From Mycobacterium asiaticum (lineage in GTDB: Bacteria > Actinomycetota > Actinomycetes > Mycobacteriales > Mycobacteriaceae): a stretch of 64,000 bases of DNA. The translations under genes were made by a program, and so were the position numbers. The DNA lies in assembly GCF_001668675.1 (NCBI RefSeq), contig NZ_LZKQ01000331.1:1-64000 (forward strand), written 5' to 3'. Under the pieces are notes generated by a model. It was not told the origin of the DNA. It saw only the letters and a list, made by a program, of their open reading frames with translations, and searched no databases. Position 1 is the stretch's first letter; each line of letters begins with the position of its first letter. Below, in pieces: positions 49,790-59,298 of this stretch.

Positions 49790-51490
49790 ATGCCGCTCCC
49801 GTTCGCCGACGCGCTGCGCGGCCGCTGGGGCGGACGCAGGCCCAGCCTGGATCTGCTCGAGGAAATCGAAGACCTCGAGACCGAGGCGACCGAAGCGGCC
49901 CTGGACACCGTCGACCTACCGGCCGCCGATCCGGCCGTGCTGCTGCAGAAGATGGAGAACCGGCTCGTCCGCAACCAGCTGGCCCATCCCGACGTGCTGG
50001 CCCCCGAGGACCTGCGCAGACTGCGCTACATCCTCAACTTCGCCCGGCTCGCCGACTTCGAACCCGGGGCGGCGGGTCCCGGCGGCCGCCGTGGCCGCGG
50101 GGACATCTCGGTGGGCGCGGAGGTCGGGCCGTGGCGGTCCCGCGTCGTCGACGCGCTCTACGGGCCGCTGCGCGAGGAAACGGATCCGGTCAAGGCGCTG
50201 ACAGCCGCGCGCGAGGTGCTGAGGACCCTGACCGACGAGCAGGACGATCAACGATCCGTCCTTATCGAACGCCACCCCAACGATTTCAGCGCCGCCGAGC
50301 TCGACGCCGAGGTCGGCTACAAGAAACTGGTGACGATCCTGGGCGGGGGCGGCGGCGCCGGTTTCGTTTATATCGGCGGTGTGCAACGCCTGTTGGAGGC
50401 CGGCCAGCTACCCGACTATCTGATCGGCTCCTCGTTCGGCTCGATCTTGGGCAGCCTGGTGGCACGGGAACTGCCGATACCGATCGAGGAGTACGTCGAC
50501 TGGGCCAAAACGGTGTCCTATCGGGCCATCCTGGGGCCGGAGCGGCTGCGCCGCCGCCACGGCATGGCCGGCCTGTTCACGTTACGGTTCGACGAATTCG
50601 CCCACGCGCTGCTCAGCCGCGAGGACGGTGAACGGCTGCGGATGTCGGACCTGGCGATCCCGTTCGACGTCGTCATCGCCGGCGTGCGCCGGCAACCGTA
50701 CGCAGCGCTGCCCTCCCGGTTCCGCCGTCCCGAACTCGCTGCGTTGCAGGGCCGGTCAGTTCCGTTCCGCCCCATCGGGATTGGCCCGCTGGTCGCGGCG
50801 CGCATGTGGCAGGTCTCGGCGTTCATCGACCTACGCGTGGTCAAGCCGGTCGTCGTCACCGGCGACGATCCCGCGCTCGACTTCGACGTCCTGGACGCGG
50901 CATCGTTCTCGTCGGCGATCCCCGGCGTGCTGCACCACGAGACCCGCGACCCGCGCATGCTGCCACTGCTCGACGACCTGTGCGCGGAGCGGGACATCGC
51001 GGCGCTCGTGGATGGCGGTGCGGCCAGCAATGTCCCGGTCGAACTGGCCTGGAAACGGGTCCGCGACGGCAAGCTCGGTACCCGAAATGCCTGCTACCTG
51101 GCGTTCGATTGCTTTCACCCACAATGGGATTCGCGACATCTCTGGCTGGCCCCGATCCTGCAGGCAATTCAGCTGCAGATGCTGCGCAACCTGCCCTACG
51201 CCGACCATCTGGTCCGATTCGATCGGACCCTGTCGCCGATCAACCTGGCACCGTCGGCCGCCGCGATCGACCGCGCGTGCCGCTGGGGACGGAACAGCGT
51301 CGACAAGGCCATCCCGGTGACGTCGGCACTGTTGCAGCCCACGTGGTGGGAAGGTGACGCCCCCGCGGCACCCAGCACGGAGCCCCAGGAACGCGCGAAG
51401 TCGGTGGCCTCGTCGATGAGTTCGGTGATGGCCGCGATCCAGGCGCCCAACAGCCGCTTCGCCCGCTGGCGCGGCCGTCGCCTGACCTGA
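49790..51490 (+). CDS. Patatin-like phospholipase
   Basis: This 566-residue protein has a helical N-terminal region of ~170 residues, then a patatin domain: oxyanion loop GGGGGAGFVYIGG, nucleophile GSSFGS (GxSxG) and the catalytic Asp in VDGGAAS. All catalytic elements are present. It should hydrolyse acyl chains from lipids. It directly follows the SPFH gene, so it may act at a membrane microdomain. The gene starts at ATG 49790. Confidence 0.88.
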   Translation: MPLPFADALRGRWGGRRPSLDLLEEIEDLETEATEAALDTVDLPAADPAVLLQKMENRLVRNQLAHPDVLAPEDLRRLRYILNFARLADFEPGAAGPGGRRGRGDISVGAEVGPWRSRVVDALYGPLREETDPVKALTAAREVLRTLTDEQDDQRSVLIERHPNDFSAAELDAEVGYKKLVTILGGGGGAGFVYIGGVQRLLEAGQLPDYLIGSSFGSILGSLVARELPIPIEEYVDWAKTVSYRAILGPERLRRRHGMAGLFTLRFDEFAHALLSREDGERLRMSDLAIPFDVVIAGVRRQPYAALPSRFRRPELAALQGRSVPFRPIGIGPLVAARMWQVSAFIDLRVVKPVVVTGDDPALDFDVLDAASFSSAIPGVLHHETRDPRMLPLLDDLCAERDIAALVDGGAASNVPVELAWKRVRDGKLGTRNACYLAFDCFHPQWDSRHLWLAPILQAIQLQMLRNLPYADHLVRFDRTLSPINLAPSAAAIDRACRWGRNSVDKAIPVTSALLQPTWWEGDAPAAPSTEPQERAKSVASSMSSVMAAIQAPNSRFARWRGRRLT

Positions 51491-51509
51491 CCGGCGACCG
51501 CAGACTACG

Positions 51510-52082
51510 ATGACCCACATGTCCGACCCGGAGGAATCGGGGAACCTGGCGTGGTCGCGCGGTAACGACGTGCCGGCCGTCACGAACATGCCGGCCGAGG
51601 CCGACGACCGCCAGCAGGCCGCCGGCGCGCCGGCCGACATCGACCAAACCTGGCTCACCGCCTGGAGCCGCGCCGCCGCGCTGCTGTTGACGTGCCTGGC
51701 GCTCGCCATCGTGATCGTGGTGGTCGGCTGGGTGATGGCCACCGACAACAAATCGAACAACGCCTCACAACCGGCCGGCACCACCGCCGCGTCGAGCCGT
51801 GCCTCGGCAACCACGACCACCACCGTCTCCTCGACGCCGGACCAGGACAACCGCTACATCGCAGCGCTCAACGAAAAGGGCATCGAATTCGCGAATCCCG
51901 ACGTGGCCGTACACAACGGGAAAACGGTGTGCCAGAACCTCGATGCCGGCATGACCGTGCAGCAGATAACGGCGCAGTTTCAGCAGGACAGCCCCGATTT
52001 CGCTGCTAACGCCAACGATTTCGTCGCGGTGTCCGTCCGCGCCTACTGCACGCAGTACAGCAAGTTGGTCGCCGCCTTCTGA
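51510..52082 (+). CDS. DUF732 family membrane-anchored protein
   Basis: This ~190-residue protein has a cytoplasmic N-terminus, one transmembrane helix (residues ~55-75, LLLTCLALAIVIVVVGWVMA), a Ser/Thr-rich linker and a C-terminal DUF732 domain (YIAALNEKGI, GKTVCQNLDAG, YCTQYSKLV) with two cysteines probably forming a disulfide. DUF732 is a mycobacterial extracytoplasmic domain of unknown function. A second ATG at 51519 is possible. It ends directly at the convergent LLM gene. Confidence 0.82.
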   Translation: MTHMSDPEESGNLAWSRGNDVPAVTNMPAEADDRQQAAGAPADIDQTWLTAWSRAAALLLTCLALAIVIVVVGWVMATDNKSNNASQPAGTTAASSRASATTTTTVSSTPDQDNRYIAALNEKGIEFANPDVAVHNGKTVCQNLDAGMTVQQITAQFQQDSPDFAANANDFVAVSVRAYCTQYSKLVAAF

Positions 52083-53018
52083 TCAGTCGGTGGCCCGCCG
52101 GAAGGCGCTGACCAGTTCGGCAAGCGCCCCGGTCGCGTGCTCGGGGTCGCGCGGCAGCCCGCCGCTGAACCGGATGTCGGTCGCTCCGTCGGCGACGAGC
52201 TGTGTCGCAGCATCGATGCAGGCGGCGACGTCGATGGAGCGGTCGGAGGCTTTCACCAACGCCGCGGACCCCTGCACCTGCAGACCGCTCGGGTCGCCGC
52301 CGGCGTCGGTGATCGCCTTTTTCATGGCCGGCACGGCGCCTTTGAGGTCGCTGATGGCGGGTCCCCATGGGATCCAACGTTTTCCGAATCTGCTCAGTCG
52401 TCGTGCCACCGCCGGATTGACCGTTCCGCTGACCCAGATCGGGATACCCCCGGCCTGCACCGGTTTTGGCATTTGGTGAATGCCGTCGAAGGACAATTCC
52501 GGGGATTCGTAGGTCGCGCGCTGTTGGGTCCACAACGTCTCGCACACCTCAAGGGTGTGGTCGAGCAGACGCCCGCGCCGCTCGAACGCCAGACCAGCCG
52601 CCTCGTACTCCTCGCGTTGCCAGCCGATGCCCACACCCAGGTCCACCCGACCGCCCGACAAGGCATCTAAGGTGGCCAGTTGCTTGGCCAGCACCGCCGG
52701 GCGCCGCAGGGCGGCCAATAACACCCCGGTGCCGAGCCGGATGCGTTCGGTGGTGGCAGCCACCGCGGTCAGGAGCACCACGGGTTCCAGCCAGTGCCCG
52801 TCCGGGCCGGTCGGCTGGCGTCCTCCCGCGGTTCCACCCAATGCCGGGTCGCTGTAGGCGGCCAGGTTCTCACCGAATACCACGTGGTCGGACACCACCA
52901 CCCGGTCAACACCGGCCGCATCCATGGCACGCGCGGTATCAAGGGTCGCTTGCCAGTCCGGCTCCGGGTCGTCACTGAAAGTGCGCAGATACAGCGAGAG
53001 TTTCGGACGATCCGTCAT
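52083..53018 (-). CDS. LLM class F420-dependent oxidoreductase
   Basis: From ATG 53018 this gene encodes 311 residues of luciferase-like fold: VVVSDHVVFGEN, RIRLGTGVLLAALRRPAVLAKQLATLD (family pattern divided over two helices) and GGRVDLGVGIGWQREEYEA. This matches TIGR03619-type F420 oxidoreductases. Readings further upstream lie antisense to the SDR gene and are not part of it. It is divergent from the SDR at 53109. Confidence 0.87.
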   Translation of the reverse strand: MTDRPKLSLYLRTFSDDPEPDWQATLDTARAMDAAGVDRVVVSDHVVFGENLAAYSDPALGGTAGGRQPTGPDGHWLEPVVLLTAVAATTERIRLGTGVLLAALRRPAVLAKQLATLDALSGGRVDLGVGIGWQREEYEAAGLAFERRGRLLDHTLEVCETLWTQQRATYESPELSFDGIHQMPKPVQAGGIPIWVSGTVNPAVARRLSRFGKRWIPWGPAISDLKGAVPAMKKAITDAGGDPSGLQVQGSAALVKASDRSIDVAACIDAATQLVADGATDIRFSGGLPRDPEHATGALAELVSAFRRATD

Positions 53019-53108
53019 GGGTCGAGAGTATCGGTCGAGAACGCTCTTACCGCTATCGTGCAGGGAGCGGCGACGGTGCTGCGCCCCCGGATCGAGGCAG
53101 GTATTGCA

Positions 53109-53912
53109 ATGGATCTTGGTTTTGCCGGTGCGACAGCGGTGGTCACCGGAGGCAGCAAGGGCATGGGACTGGCCATTGCCGAGAGCCTGGGCGCCGAGGG
53201 CGCGTCGGTCGCCATCATGGCCCGTGGCCGGATCGCACTCGACGCTGCCGCCGCAAAGATTCGCTCGGCCGGCGCCCCCGAGGTGCTGGCCGTCGAGGTG
53301 GACATGTCCGACGCGCAATCGATCATCGCCGGTTTCGGCGCGGTGGCCGACCGGTGGCCTTCGCTCAATGCGCTGGTCCACACCGTCGGACCGAGTGCCG
53401 GATCGTTCGACGATCTCGACGACGCGGGTTGGCATGCGGCGTTCGAGCTGGGCGCGATGTCGGCGGTGCGGTCGATCCGGGCCGCCCTCCCCCAACTGCG
53501 CGCGGCCGATTGGGCGCGCATCGTGACGCTGTCCGCCCATTCCATCCAGCGGCAGAGTCCGCACCTGGTGGCCTACACCGCGGCCAAGTCGGCCCTGTCC
53601 AGCGTCACCAAGAACCTATCCAAAAGCCTTGGCCCCGAGGGTATTCTGGTGAACTGCGTATGCCCCGGTACGATCGTGACGGCCAGCTTCACCGAGGTGC
53701 TCAAGGATACGCTGGCGCTCGACGGCCTGGATTCGTCCGACCCGCACGATGTGATGCGCTGGGTGGAGAAGACCTTCCATCACCCCTGCGATCTCGGCCG
53801 GGCCGGACTGCCGGAGGAGATCGCCTCGGTGACAACGTATCTGGCTTCCCGCCGCAACGGATATGTGACCGGCGCGACAGTGAACGTCGACGGCGGGTCC
53901 GACTTCATCTAG
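53109..53912 (+). CDS. SDR family oxidoreductase
   Basis: This 267-residue SDR has TGGSKGMG for cofactor binding, VHTVGPSAG in place of NAG, TLSAHSIQ with the catalytic Ser, YTAAKSALSS with YxxxK, and a C-terminal TGATVNVDGGSDF. NAG replaced by TVG is unusual but occurs in SDR subgroups. Start is ATG 53109. Its 3' end overlaps the convergent epimerase gene by 8 bp. Confidence 0.83.
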   Translation: MDLGFAGATAVVTGGSKGMGLAIAESLGAEGASVAIMARGRIALDAAAAKIRSAGAPEVLAVEVDMSDAQSIIAGFGAVADRWPSLNALVHTVGPSAGSFDDLDDAGWHAAFELGAMSAVRSIRAALPQLRAADWARIVTLSAHSIQRQSPHLVAYTAAKSALSSVTKNLSKSLGPEGILVNCVCPGTIVTASFTEVLKDTLALDGLDSSDPHDVMRWVEKTFHHPCDLGRAGLPEEIASVTTYLASRRNGYVTGATVNVDGGSDFI

Positions 53913-54897
53913 CCTTTCGAACGGGGCCGACGGCTGCCCGGTTCTCCTTGCGGTAGGCCGAGCTCCGGACCACGAACCAGGTGGCCAGCGGGCGCACCAG
54001 ACGGATCAGCGGCACCAGCAGGCCGAATTCCCGCCGCATATCCCGCAATTGGTCATCAAGACCGCGCGTCTGGTACTGCAGCAGACGCTGGCTTTCTTCG
54101 GTGTCCACCCAGTCGCCGAAGAACCGGGGCGGGGTTGTCTGCACGTAGGCGTCAGCGGGGACGGGGCCGATTCCGATCGCACCCATCAGCGTGTTGGTGA
54201 ATTCGTAATAAGTGGTCCGGCAACTCTTCCCGCCGGCGATGTACAGGGTCTTCCCGATCGCTTCCGCACATCCCACCGCACGCGCGAATGCCGTTCCCGC
54301 GTCGGCGGGATGGAGGAACTCGAATCGCGCGTCGGGACTGAACTCGAACATGATGCTCGGATCCTGGCTCTGCAGGTGGATAGGCGAGGCCGCCGCGAGT
54401 CGCAGGATGCTCCACTGCAGACCCGATTGCCGAATTGCCTGCTCGCAGGCCGCCTTCTGCCGGCCGTACTCGTCGGTCGGTGAGACCGGCATGTCCACCC
54501 GCAGCGGCGGCTCACGGTCTTGAATCTCGCCGCACACCCCGATGGACGACGCGAAGACCAGACGTTTGGCAGCGGGTGACTCTTCCATGCGCGCGATCAG
54601 GTTCCGGGTCGCGTCGAGGTTAACCTTCTGCGCCAAAGCGGGCGACCGTTCCGAGGCGGGCGGAATGACGGCGGCCAGGTGGATCACTGCGTCCACGTCC
54701 TGCAACGCCTGCCGCACAGAGTCGTCAGACGTGATGTCGCCCCAGAAGAAGTCCACTCGGGGGGCGAAGGAGGATGCCAGTTTTCGGGCTCGACGCGACG
54801 GAAGATCGAACGCGACCACGTCGTGGCCTTCCCGCAGCAGGGCTTCGAGCGTCGAGAGGCCGATATTGCCCAGCGCACCCGTCAACAGCACTCTCAT
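53905..54897 (-). CDS. NAD-dependent epimerase/dehydratase (extended SDR)
   Basis: This 330-residue extended SDR has the N-terminal TGALGNIG motif, DAVIHLAAV, the catalytic FASSIGV and YGRQKAACE with YxxxK. The C-terminal half holds a substrate domain with a FLHPADAG stretch. It may act on a sugar nucleotide, hydroxysteroid or other ketone. It is the last gene of the AveC-MoxR-vWA operon, with 3 bp after the vWA stop, so it probably works with that system. Confidence 0.82.
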   Translation of the reverse strand: MRVLLTGALGNIGLSTLEALLREGHDVVAFDLPSRRARKLASSFAPRVDFFWGDITSDDSVRQALQDVDAVIHLAAVIPPASERSPALAQKVNLDATRNLIARMEESPAAKRLVFASSIGVCGEIQDREPPLRVDMPVSPTDEYGRQKAACEQAIRQSGLQWSILRLAAASPIHLQSQDPSIMFEFSPDARFEFLHPADAGTAFARAVGCAEAIGKTLYIAGGKSCRTTYYEFTNTLMGAIGIGPVPADAYVQTTPPRFFGDWVDTEESQRLLQYQTRGLDDQLRDMRREFGLLVPLIRLVRPLATWFVVRSSAYRKENRAAVGPVRKAR

Positions 54898-54900
54898 GCT

Positions 54901-56589
54901 TCAGCCTCGAATCGGTGTCGGTGCGGCGAGTTCGCGCAGCGAACCCAGGAACAGCTCATCCATCCGCGGACTCAGGTCGGCCAGGGTTGGGGCGGTGGCA
55001 TAGCCGACCGAACCGAAAACCCTTTGCAACGAGCATGTGTCGGCGGTAGGACCGATGGAGAGACACAGGCAGGCGATGCCGTCGGTGCGCAGCTCCGCCA
55101 GCGCCTTGGCGGCGTCGGCTTCGGCGTAGCGGCCTTCGTAACCGTCGTCGTACGGGTACCCATCAGAAAGCACGATGAGCAGCCGGTTCGGGGTGCCGGC
55201 CTCGGTCTTGAGGATCTCCCCCGCACCCCGGATCCCCGCCCCCAGTCGCGTATAGCCGGATGGCTCAAGCTGATTGAGCCGGGCCCGTCCCACCGCGCCG
55301 AATCGTTGTCCGAAGGTCTTGATCGCGGGCAGGTGAACGGCGTGCCTGCCATGGGACCGAAAGGCGTAGACAGCCACGCGATCCCCGAGCTCTTCGAGCG
55401 TAGCGGCCATCGTGGCGGCCGCCCTGCGTTGGTGATCGTGGACGGCCAGACCCTCCGAATCGGTGTCGGTGGCAGAACCCGAAGCATCGAGCAGGATCAG
55501 GACGCCGAGGTTGCGCTCGAGCTTGCGGCGATCCAGGTATACGTGTTCGGGCGGTGAATAGCCGGAGCGCAAGTCCACGAACAGGTCTGTGAGGGCTTCG
55601 ACGTCGAGCTCGTCGCCGTCGGGTCGGGCGCGCAATAACTTGGGGCCCAGACCGATCCGGGACAAGCGCCGTCGGAGCACGTCGTCGTGGATGATTCCAG
55701 CCTCCGCGAGGTCAGCCGCCGCCGTGAGCGGGAAGGCGATGACCCGACACCACTGGTCCCGGTACCGCCGGCGGTGCACGTCCCATTCCGGATGCCAGGC
55801 GCCGCCCACGCCGACGGCAGCACCGGGCTTGCCGTCGTCGGTGAAGTGGATCCGGGTGGGCACCGGCCGGGCCTCGGGACCGGCCGCGCCGGCCCGGCGG
55901 ACCGCCCGGCTCCGCAATTCCGCACCCGCGGCGCCCTGCCCCGCCGAGCGCGAACGGCCGAACAGTTTGCGGAAGTAATCCGACAGCGCCGGTGAGCCGG
56001 AAAGCGGGTTCTCGAACAGTCTCAGGATCTTGCTCGAACCCGACCGATCCCCCTCGTCAGAGTCGTCGTCGGCCTCCGGCACATCCGTTGGCCAAAACTG
56101 CAATTGCAGCTCTTGGTCAGTTGCTCTACCGCCGAACGCGGGGGCGGGCGCGAGCAGGCGCGAGGGTCTGATCACCCCGAACCACGGAGGCGGATAGGCG
56201 ACCTCGGCTCGCCCGCGTGCGACTTCCAGCGACTCGGCCGCCGTCGTCGTGCGTGGACCGGCAACGAAGTTCAGCCCAGCAGCGAGCGGAAGGCGTTGAG
56301 CGAGTTGGTCGATCACCCGTTGGCCTTCGACCGACAGATAACGCCGCGCGACCGACGGACGGGTCCGCAACGACTTGACCAAACTGCGGTCCAGGCTTCC
56401 CGCGCCCAGCAGTGCACTCTGCACCAGCATCTCGCGGCGCTGGTGCGCTACGCCGCCGCCCGCCGAGACAAAGACGACCTGTCCGTCCGTGTAAGCGGCC
56501 TGACCGGCCGGTGCCTGCGCGACATCTACCGACCTGCCCGCGACATGGGTGGCCAATAGCCGGAAGATGTTGGGGTCGAATGCTGTCAC
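54901..56589 (-). CDS. vWA-domain protein (NorD/CbbO-like)
   Basis: This 562-residue protein ends in a von Willebrand A domain (residues ~365-545) with an intact [18 protein letters not shown] (DxSxS), a conserved Thr in [12 protein letters not shown] and [12 protein letters not shown]. The N-terminal ~350 residues are helical and resemble NorD/CbbO-type activators. Its start overlaps the stop of the MoxR ATPase gene by 4 bp. MoxR-vWA pairs act as chaperones that remodel a metal- or cofactor-dependent enzyme; here the encoded partner is an AveC-like membrane protein. Confidence 0.87.
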   Translation of the reverse strand: MTAFDPNIFRLLATHVAGRSVDVAQAPAGQAAYTDGQVVFVSAGGGVAHQRREMLVQSALLGAGSLDRSLVKSLRTRPSVARRYLSVEGQRVIDQLAQRLPLAAGLNFVAGPRTTTAAESLEVARGRAEVAYPPPWFGVIRPSRLLAPAPAFGGRATDQELQLQFWPTDVPEADDDSDEGDRSGSSKILRLFENPLSGSPALSDYFRKLFGRSRSAGQGAAGAELRSRAVRRAGAAGPEARPVPTRIHFTDDGKPGAAVGVGGAWHPEWDVHRRRYRDQWCRVIAFPLTAAADLAEAGIIHDDVLRRRLSRIGLGPKLLRARPDGDELDVEALTDLFVDLRSGYSPPEHVYLDRRKLERNLGVLILLDASGSATDTDSEGLAVHDHQRRAAATMAATLEELGDRVAVYAFRSHGRHAVHLPAIKTFGQRFGAVGRARLNQLEPSGYTRLGAGIRGAGEILKTEAGTPNRLLIVLSDGYPYDDGYEGRYAEADAAKALAELRTDGIACLCLSIGPTADTCSLQRVFGSVGYATAPTLADLSPRMDELFLGSLRELAAPTPIRG

Positions 56590-57407
56590 GGCTGCGGCAA
56601 TATGGCATCCACGAGTTCACCGAGCGCGCGCACCACATCCCGGTCGTCGGAGAGGACTTGGACGATCGCCGAGCGGACGGCGCTGCGCAGGCTCAGGCCT
56701 TCGGCGACGAGGCCACCGGCCAGGATCAACATCCGGGTGGACGCCACTTCCCGCAGCGGTGAACCATCGAGGTTTCTGATCGCGCTGCCCAGGTTGACCA
56801 GCAGACGCGCTGTCTCCCTGGCGATTCCGGCTTCATGGGCGACGACTTCGGTCTCGGCCTCGGCCGGCGGGAACTCGAGCTCGATCGCGATGAAGCGCTG
56901 GCGCGTCGATTCCTTGAGATTCTTCAGGACACTCTGATAGCCGGGGTTATAGGAGATGACCAACTGGAATCCGGGGGCCGCGGACAGTGTGGTGCCGAGC
57001 CGATCGACCGGCAGCTCGCGACGGTGATCGGCCAACGGATGAATCACGACGGTCGTGTCCTGCCGCGCCTCCACCACCTCGTCCAGATAAAAGATCGCGC
57101 CCGTGCGCACCGCCCGGGTCAACGGCCCGTCCACCCAGACCGTCTCACCCCCCTTGAGCAGAAACCGGCCCACCAAATCCGCCGACGTCATGTCCTCGTG
57201 CCCGGCAACGGTGATCAGCTCACGCCCGAGGCGGTGAGCCATCGCCTCTACAAAGCGGGTTTTCCCACATCCGGTGGGACCCTTCAACAACACCGGCAAG
57301 CCGCGCCGAGCAGCGGCGCCGAACACCTCCACCTCATCACCGATCGGCCGGTAGAACGGGGACCCTGAATCCGCATGCAGCGTCGGCGGGCGACTATCGG
57401 TCAACAA
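56586..57407 (-). CDS. MoxR-family AAA+ ATPase (NorQ/CbbQ-like)
   Basis: This 273-residue AAA+ protein has Walker [10 protein letters not shown], Walker [11 protein letters not shown], and sensor-type ISYNPGYQ; the C-terminal domain resembles CbbQ/NirQ/NorQ. The likely start is TTG 57407, directly after the AveC stop; no in-frame ATG lies close. Together with the vWA protein it should form a hexameric ATP-driven remodelling complex. Confidence 0.88.
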   Translation of the reverse strand: MLTDSRPPTLHADSGSPFYRPIGDEVEVFGAAARRGLPVLLKGPTGCGKTRFVEAMAHRLGRELITVAGHEDMTSADLVGRFLLKGGETVWVDGPLTRAVRTGAIFYLDEVVEARQDTTVVIHPLADHRRELPVDRLGTTLSAAPGFQLVISYNPGYQSVLKNLKESTRQRFIAIELEFPPAEAETEVVAHEAGIARETARLLVNLGSAIRNLDGSPLREVASTRMLILAGGLVAEGLSLRSAVRSAIVQVLSDDRDVVRALGELVDAILPQP

Positions 57408-57408
57408 C

Positions 57409-58545
57409 TCAGTTCCCCCGCTTGAAGGGAACGATCGTGGGCAGGGTCACTCCCGGCGGAAGTACGAAGTGGCCCTGCGGATCAATGTGGCCGGAGTTCC
57501 TGCCCGGGATCGGCAGTGCCGGGTCGGGGCAGAGCCGGTCGGTCCCGTCACCACAGATGCCCATGGTGAAGTAGGAGCGCTCCAGCAGATCTTTTGGCCA
57601 GGACTCGGCGTGCAGGGCGAACCATTGCGCGGGGATGTTGTAACAGACGAAGAAGAACATGCTGCATGCGGCGAAAATGGCGAGAAAACGGGTGATTTGC
57701 TGTTTGGCGAACCCGCCGCGGATGTCTTCGGTCCCCCGTTCGACGAAGGTACGGCCACGATCGTCGGTGAAGTAGCGCAGCGCGCACAGGCCCGCCTGCA
57801 CGCCTCCCCACATGAGCCCTTCGTAGACCGGCCACTGGTAGTAGGTGCCGGCGTTGATCGAGAGTGCCTTGATGGCACCGGGATAGGTGAACAGTCCCAT
57901 CGGCATCAGAAACAAGCCCTCGATGACGAAGTCGAAGAAAAAGGTCCAGACGATGAGTACACCGATCAGCTTGACGTTGCTGATGTTCGGCCAGCGCACC
58001 TTGGCCCGGCGCATGACCCAGCAGCCAAGCATCGTGCAGAGCAGCACCCCGAACGAGTAACCCGGCGCATTCATCAGGATGGGTTCGGCCATCATGCGGC
58101 CCGGCTCACCGAAGGAGACCCAACCGGGAATGTCCTGCACCCAGGAACCGCGGTTCCACATCCAGGTGTTGTAGGTGCTCCAGGTGTTGAAGTAATTCAG
58201 CAGAGGGTCCTGGAAGAACAGCAGGCCGCAGGCCACCAGCAGCATGCCGTCCAGGGTGATAAGCCGCTCTCGGCGCCACGGCCGAATAATGAAGTGCCAC
58301 AGGCTAAGTGGTAGTCCGACGATAATCACACCGGTCCAGGTGAGCAGGATCGCCTTCATGTACATGGGCGGATCGCTGGGCCCAGTGGGCACTCGCTCGA
58401 AGTTCGGTCCGGTGATCCACCGGATCCACACATAGAGCTGGAAGGCCAGGATGGCGCCCCCGATGACCGCCCAGATCCGGACGGGCTTCAGCGACGGCTG
58501 CACCCGGCCGGCGGACAGCGCATCGATGCTCGACAAACTGCTCAT
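57409..58545 (-). CDS. AveC-like (spirocyclase family) membrane protein
   Basis: This 378-residue protein has about seven hydrophobic helices. It contains [14 protein letters not shown], the motif [17 protein letters not shown], a [15 protein letters not shown] segment and a Cys-rich C-terminal [14 protein letters not shown]. The pattern fits the AveC family, named for the protein that controls spiroketal formation in avermectin synthesis; many mycobacterial members have no known role. The start follows GGGAGGGAG. It heads the operon with MoxR, vWA and epimerase genes, and an operator (58614-58627) lies upstream. Confidence 0.82.
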   Translation of the reverse strand: MSSLSSIDALSAGRVQPSLKPVRIWAVIGGAILAFQLYVWIRWITGPNFERVPTGPSDPPMYMKAILLTWTGVIIVGLPLSLWHFIIRPWRRERLITLDGMLLVACGLLFFQDPLLNYFNTWSTYNTWMWNRGSWVQDIPGWVSFGEPGRMMAEPILMNAPGYSFGVLLCTMLGCWVMRRAKVRWPNISNVKLIGVLIVWTFFFDFVIEGLFLMPMGLFTYPGAIKALSINAGTYYQWPVYEGLMWGGVQAGLCALRYFTDDRGRTFVERGTEDIRGGFAKQQITRFLAIFAACSMFFFVCYNIPAQWFALHAESWPKDLLERSYFTMGICGDGTDRLCPDPALPIPGRNSGHIDPQGHFVLPPGVTLPTIVPFKRGN

Positions 58546-58613
58546 GACGCGTCTCCCTCCCGATGGGCACGGTCTCCACCGGCTCGGGAACAGTAACCGC
58601 GCCGGACGCTAAT

Positions 58614-58627
58614 ATACCAATCAGTAT
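58614..58627. promoter_or_regulatory. Operator ATAC-N6-GTAT before first AveC-like gene
   Basis: ATACCAATCAGTAT lies in the 128-bp divergent promoter between the AveC-like gene and the TetR gene. The wider match AATATACCA-x-T-x-AGTATCT recurs at 60500-60517 before the second AveC-like gene. Confidence 0.7.
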
Positions 58628-58673
58628 CTCAGTAACCAATGGTTCGCCAGGATTCTGTGGCACAATTTCACCC

Positions 58674-59291
58674 ATGGTCGAGCGGTGGACGCGGGAACGG
58701 CGCCTTGAGCACACCCGGTCGCTGCTGCTTGACGCCGCCGAAGAGGTCTTCGCCGAGAAGGGTTTCATGGCAGCGTCTCTCGATGACATCGCCCATGCCG
58801 CCGGCTACACCAAGGGCGCCATCTACAAGCACTTCGCCACCAAAGAAGAGCTGTTTCTGGCCGTCAACGACCGGTACTGGCGCCGGTATTTCGACAACTT
58901 CGCCGAAGTGATGTCGACGGCGACACAGATCGGGGCGCGTGAGCTGGACGAGATCGCCGAACGCTGGCGCCAACTCGGTCGCGACCGCGGCGCCCTGCAC
59001 GCCGCCCTCGGCCACGAATTCACGCTCTATCTGCTTCGGAATCCGGACGCGCGCGAGCGGGTGGCCGCAAAGCGCACGGAAGTCGTTGACGCGCTTGCGA
59101 AATTTATCATCAAGGGGATCGAGCGGCTGGGCGGGGGCCTGCTGATCCCGCCCCTGACATTCGCTCACATACTCGTTGCGACCACCAATTCGATCGAATT
59201 GGTAAGCCAACTCGATGATGCCGACCTCTACCGGCCAATCCTGGATCTGTATATGTCCGTCATCAAACTGCCGTCAGCCGCAAAGCGCTGA
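58674..59291 (+). CDS. TetR family regulator of AveC-like genes
   Basis: This 205-residue TetR protein has LDDIAHAAGYTKGAIYKHF as its DNA-binding helix-turn-helix and a helical C-terminus. ATG 58674 is preferred, since an earlier in-frame ATG would place the operator inside the coding sequence. It lies between the two AveC-like genes, divergent from the first and convergent with the second. The ATAC-N6-GTAT motif before each of them marks its probable regulon. Confidence 0.87.
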   Translation: MVERWTRERRLEHTRSLLLDAAEEVFAEKGFMAASLDDIAHAAGYTKGAIYKHFATKEELFLAVNDRYWRRYFDNFAEVMSTATQIGARELDEIAERWRQLGRDRGALHAALGHEFTLYLLRNPDARERVAAKRTEVVDALAKFIIKGIERLGGGLLIPPLTFAHILVATTNSIELVSQLDDADLYRPILDLYMSVIKLPSAAKR

Positions 59292-59298
59292 CCGCCGC

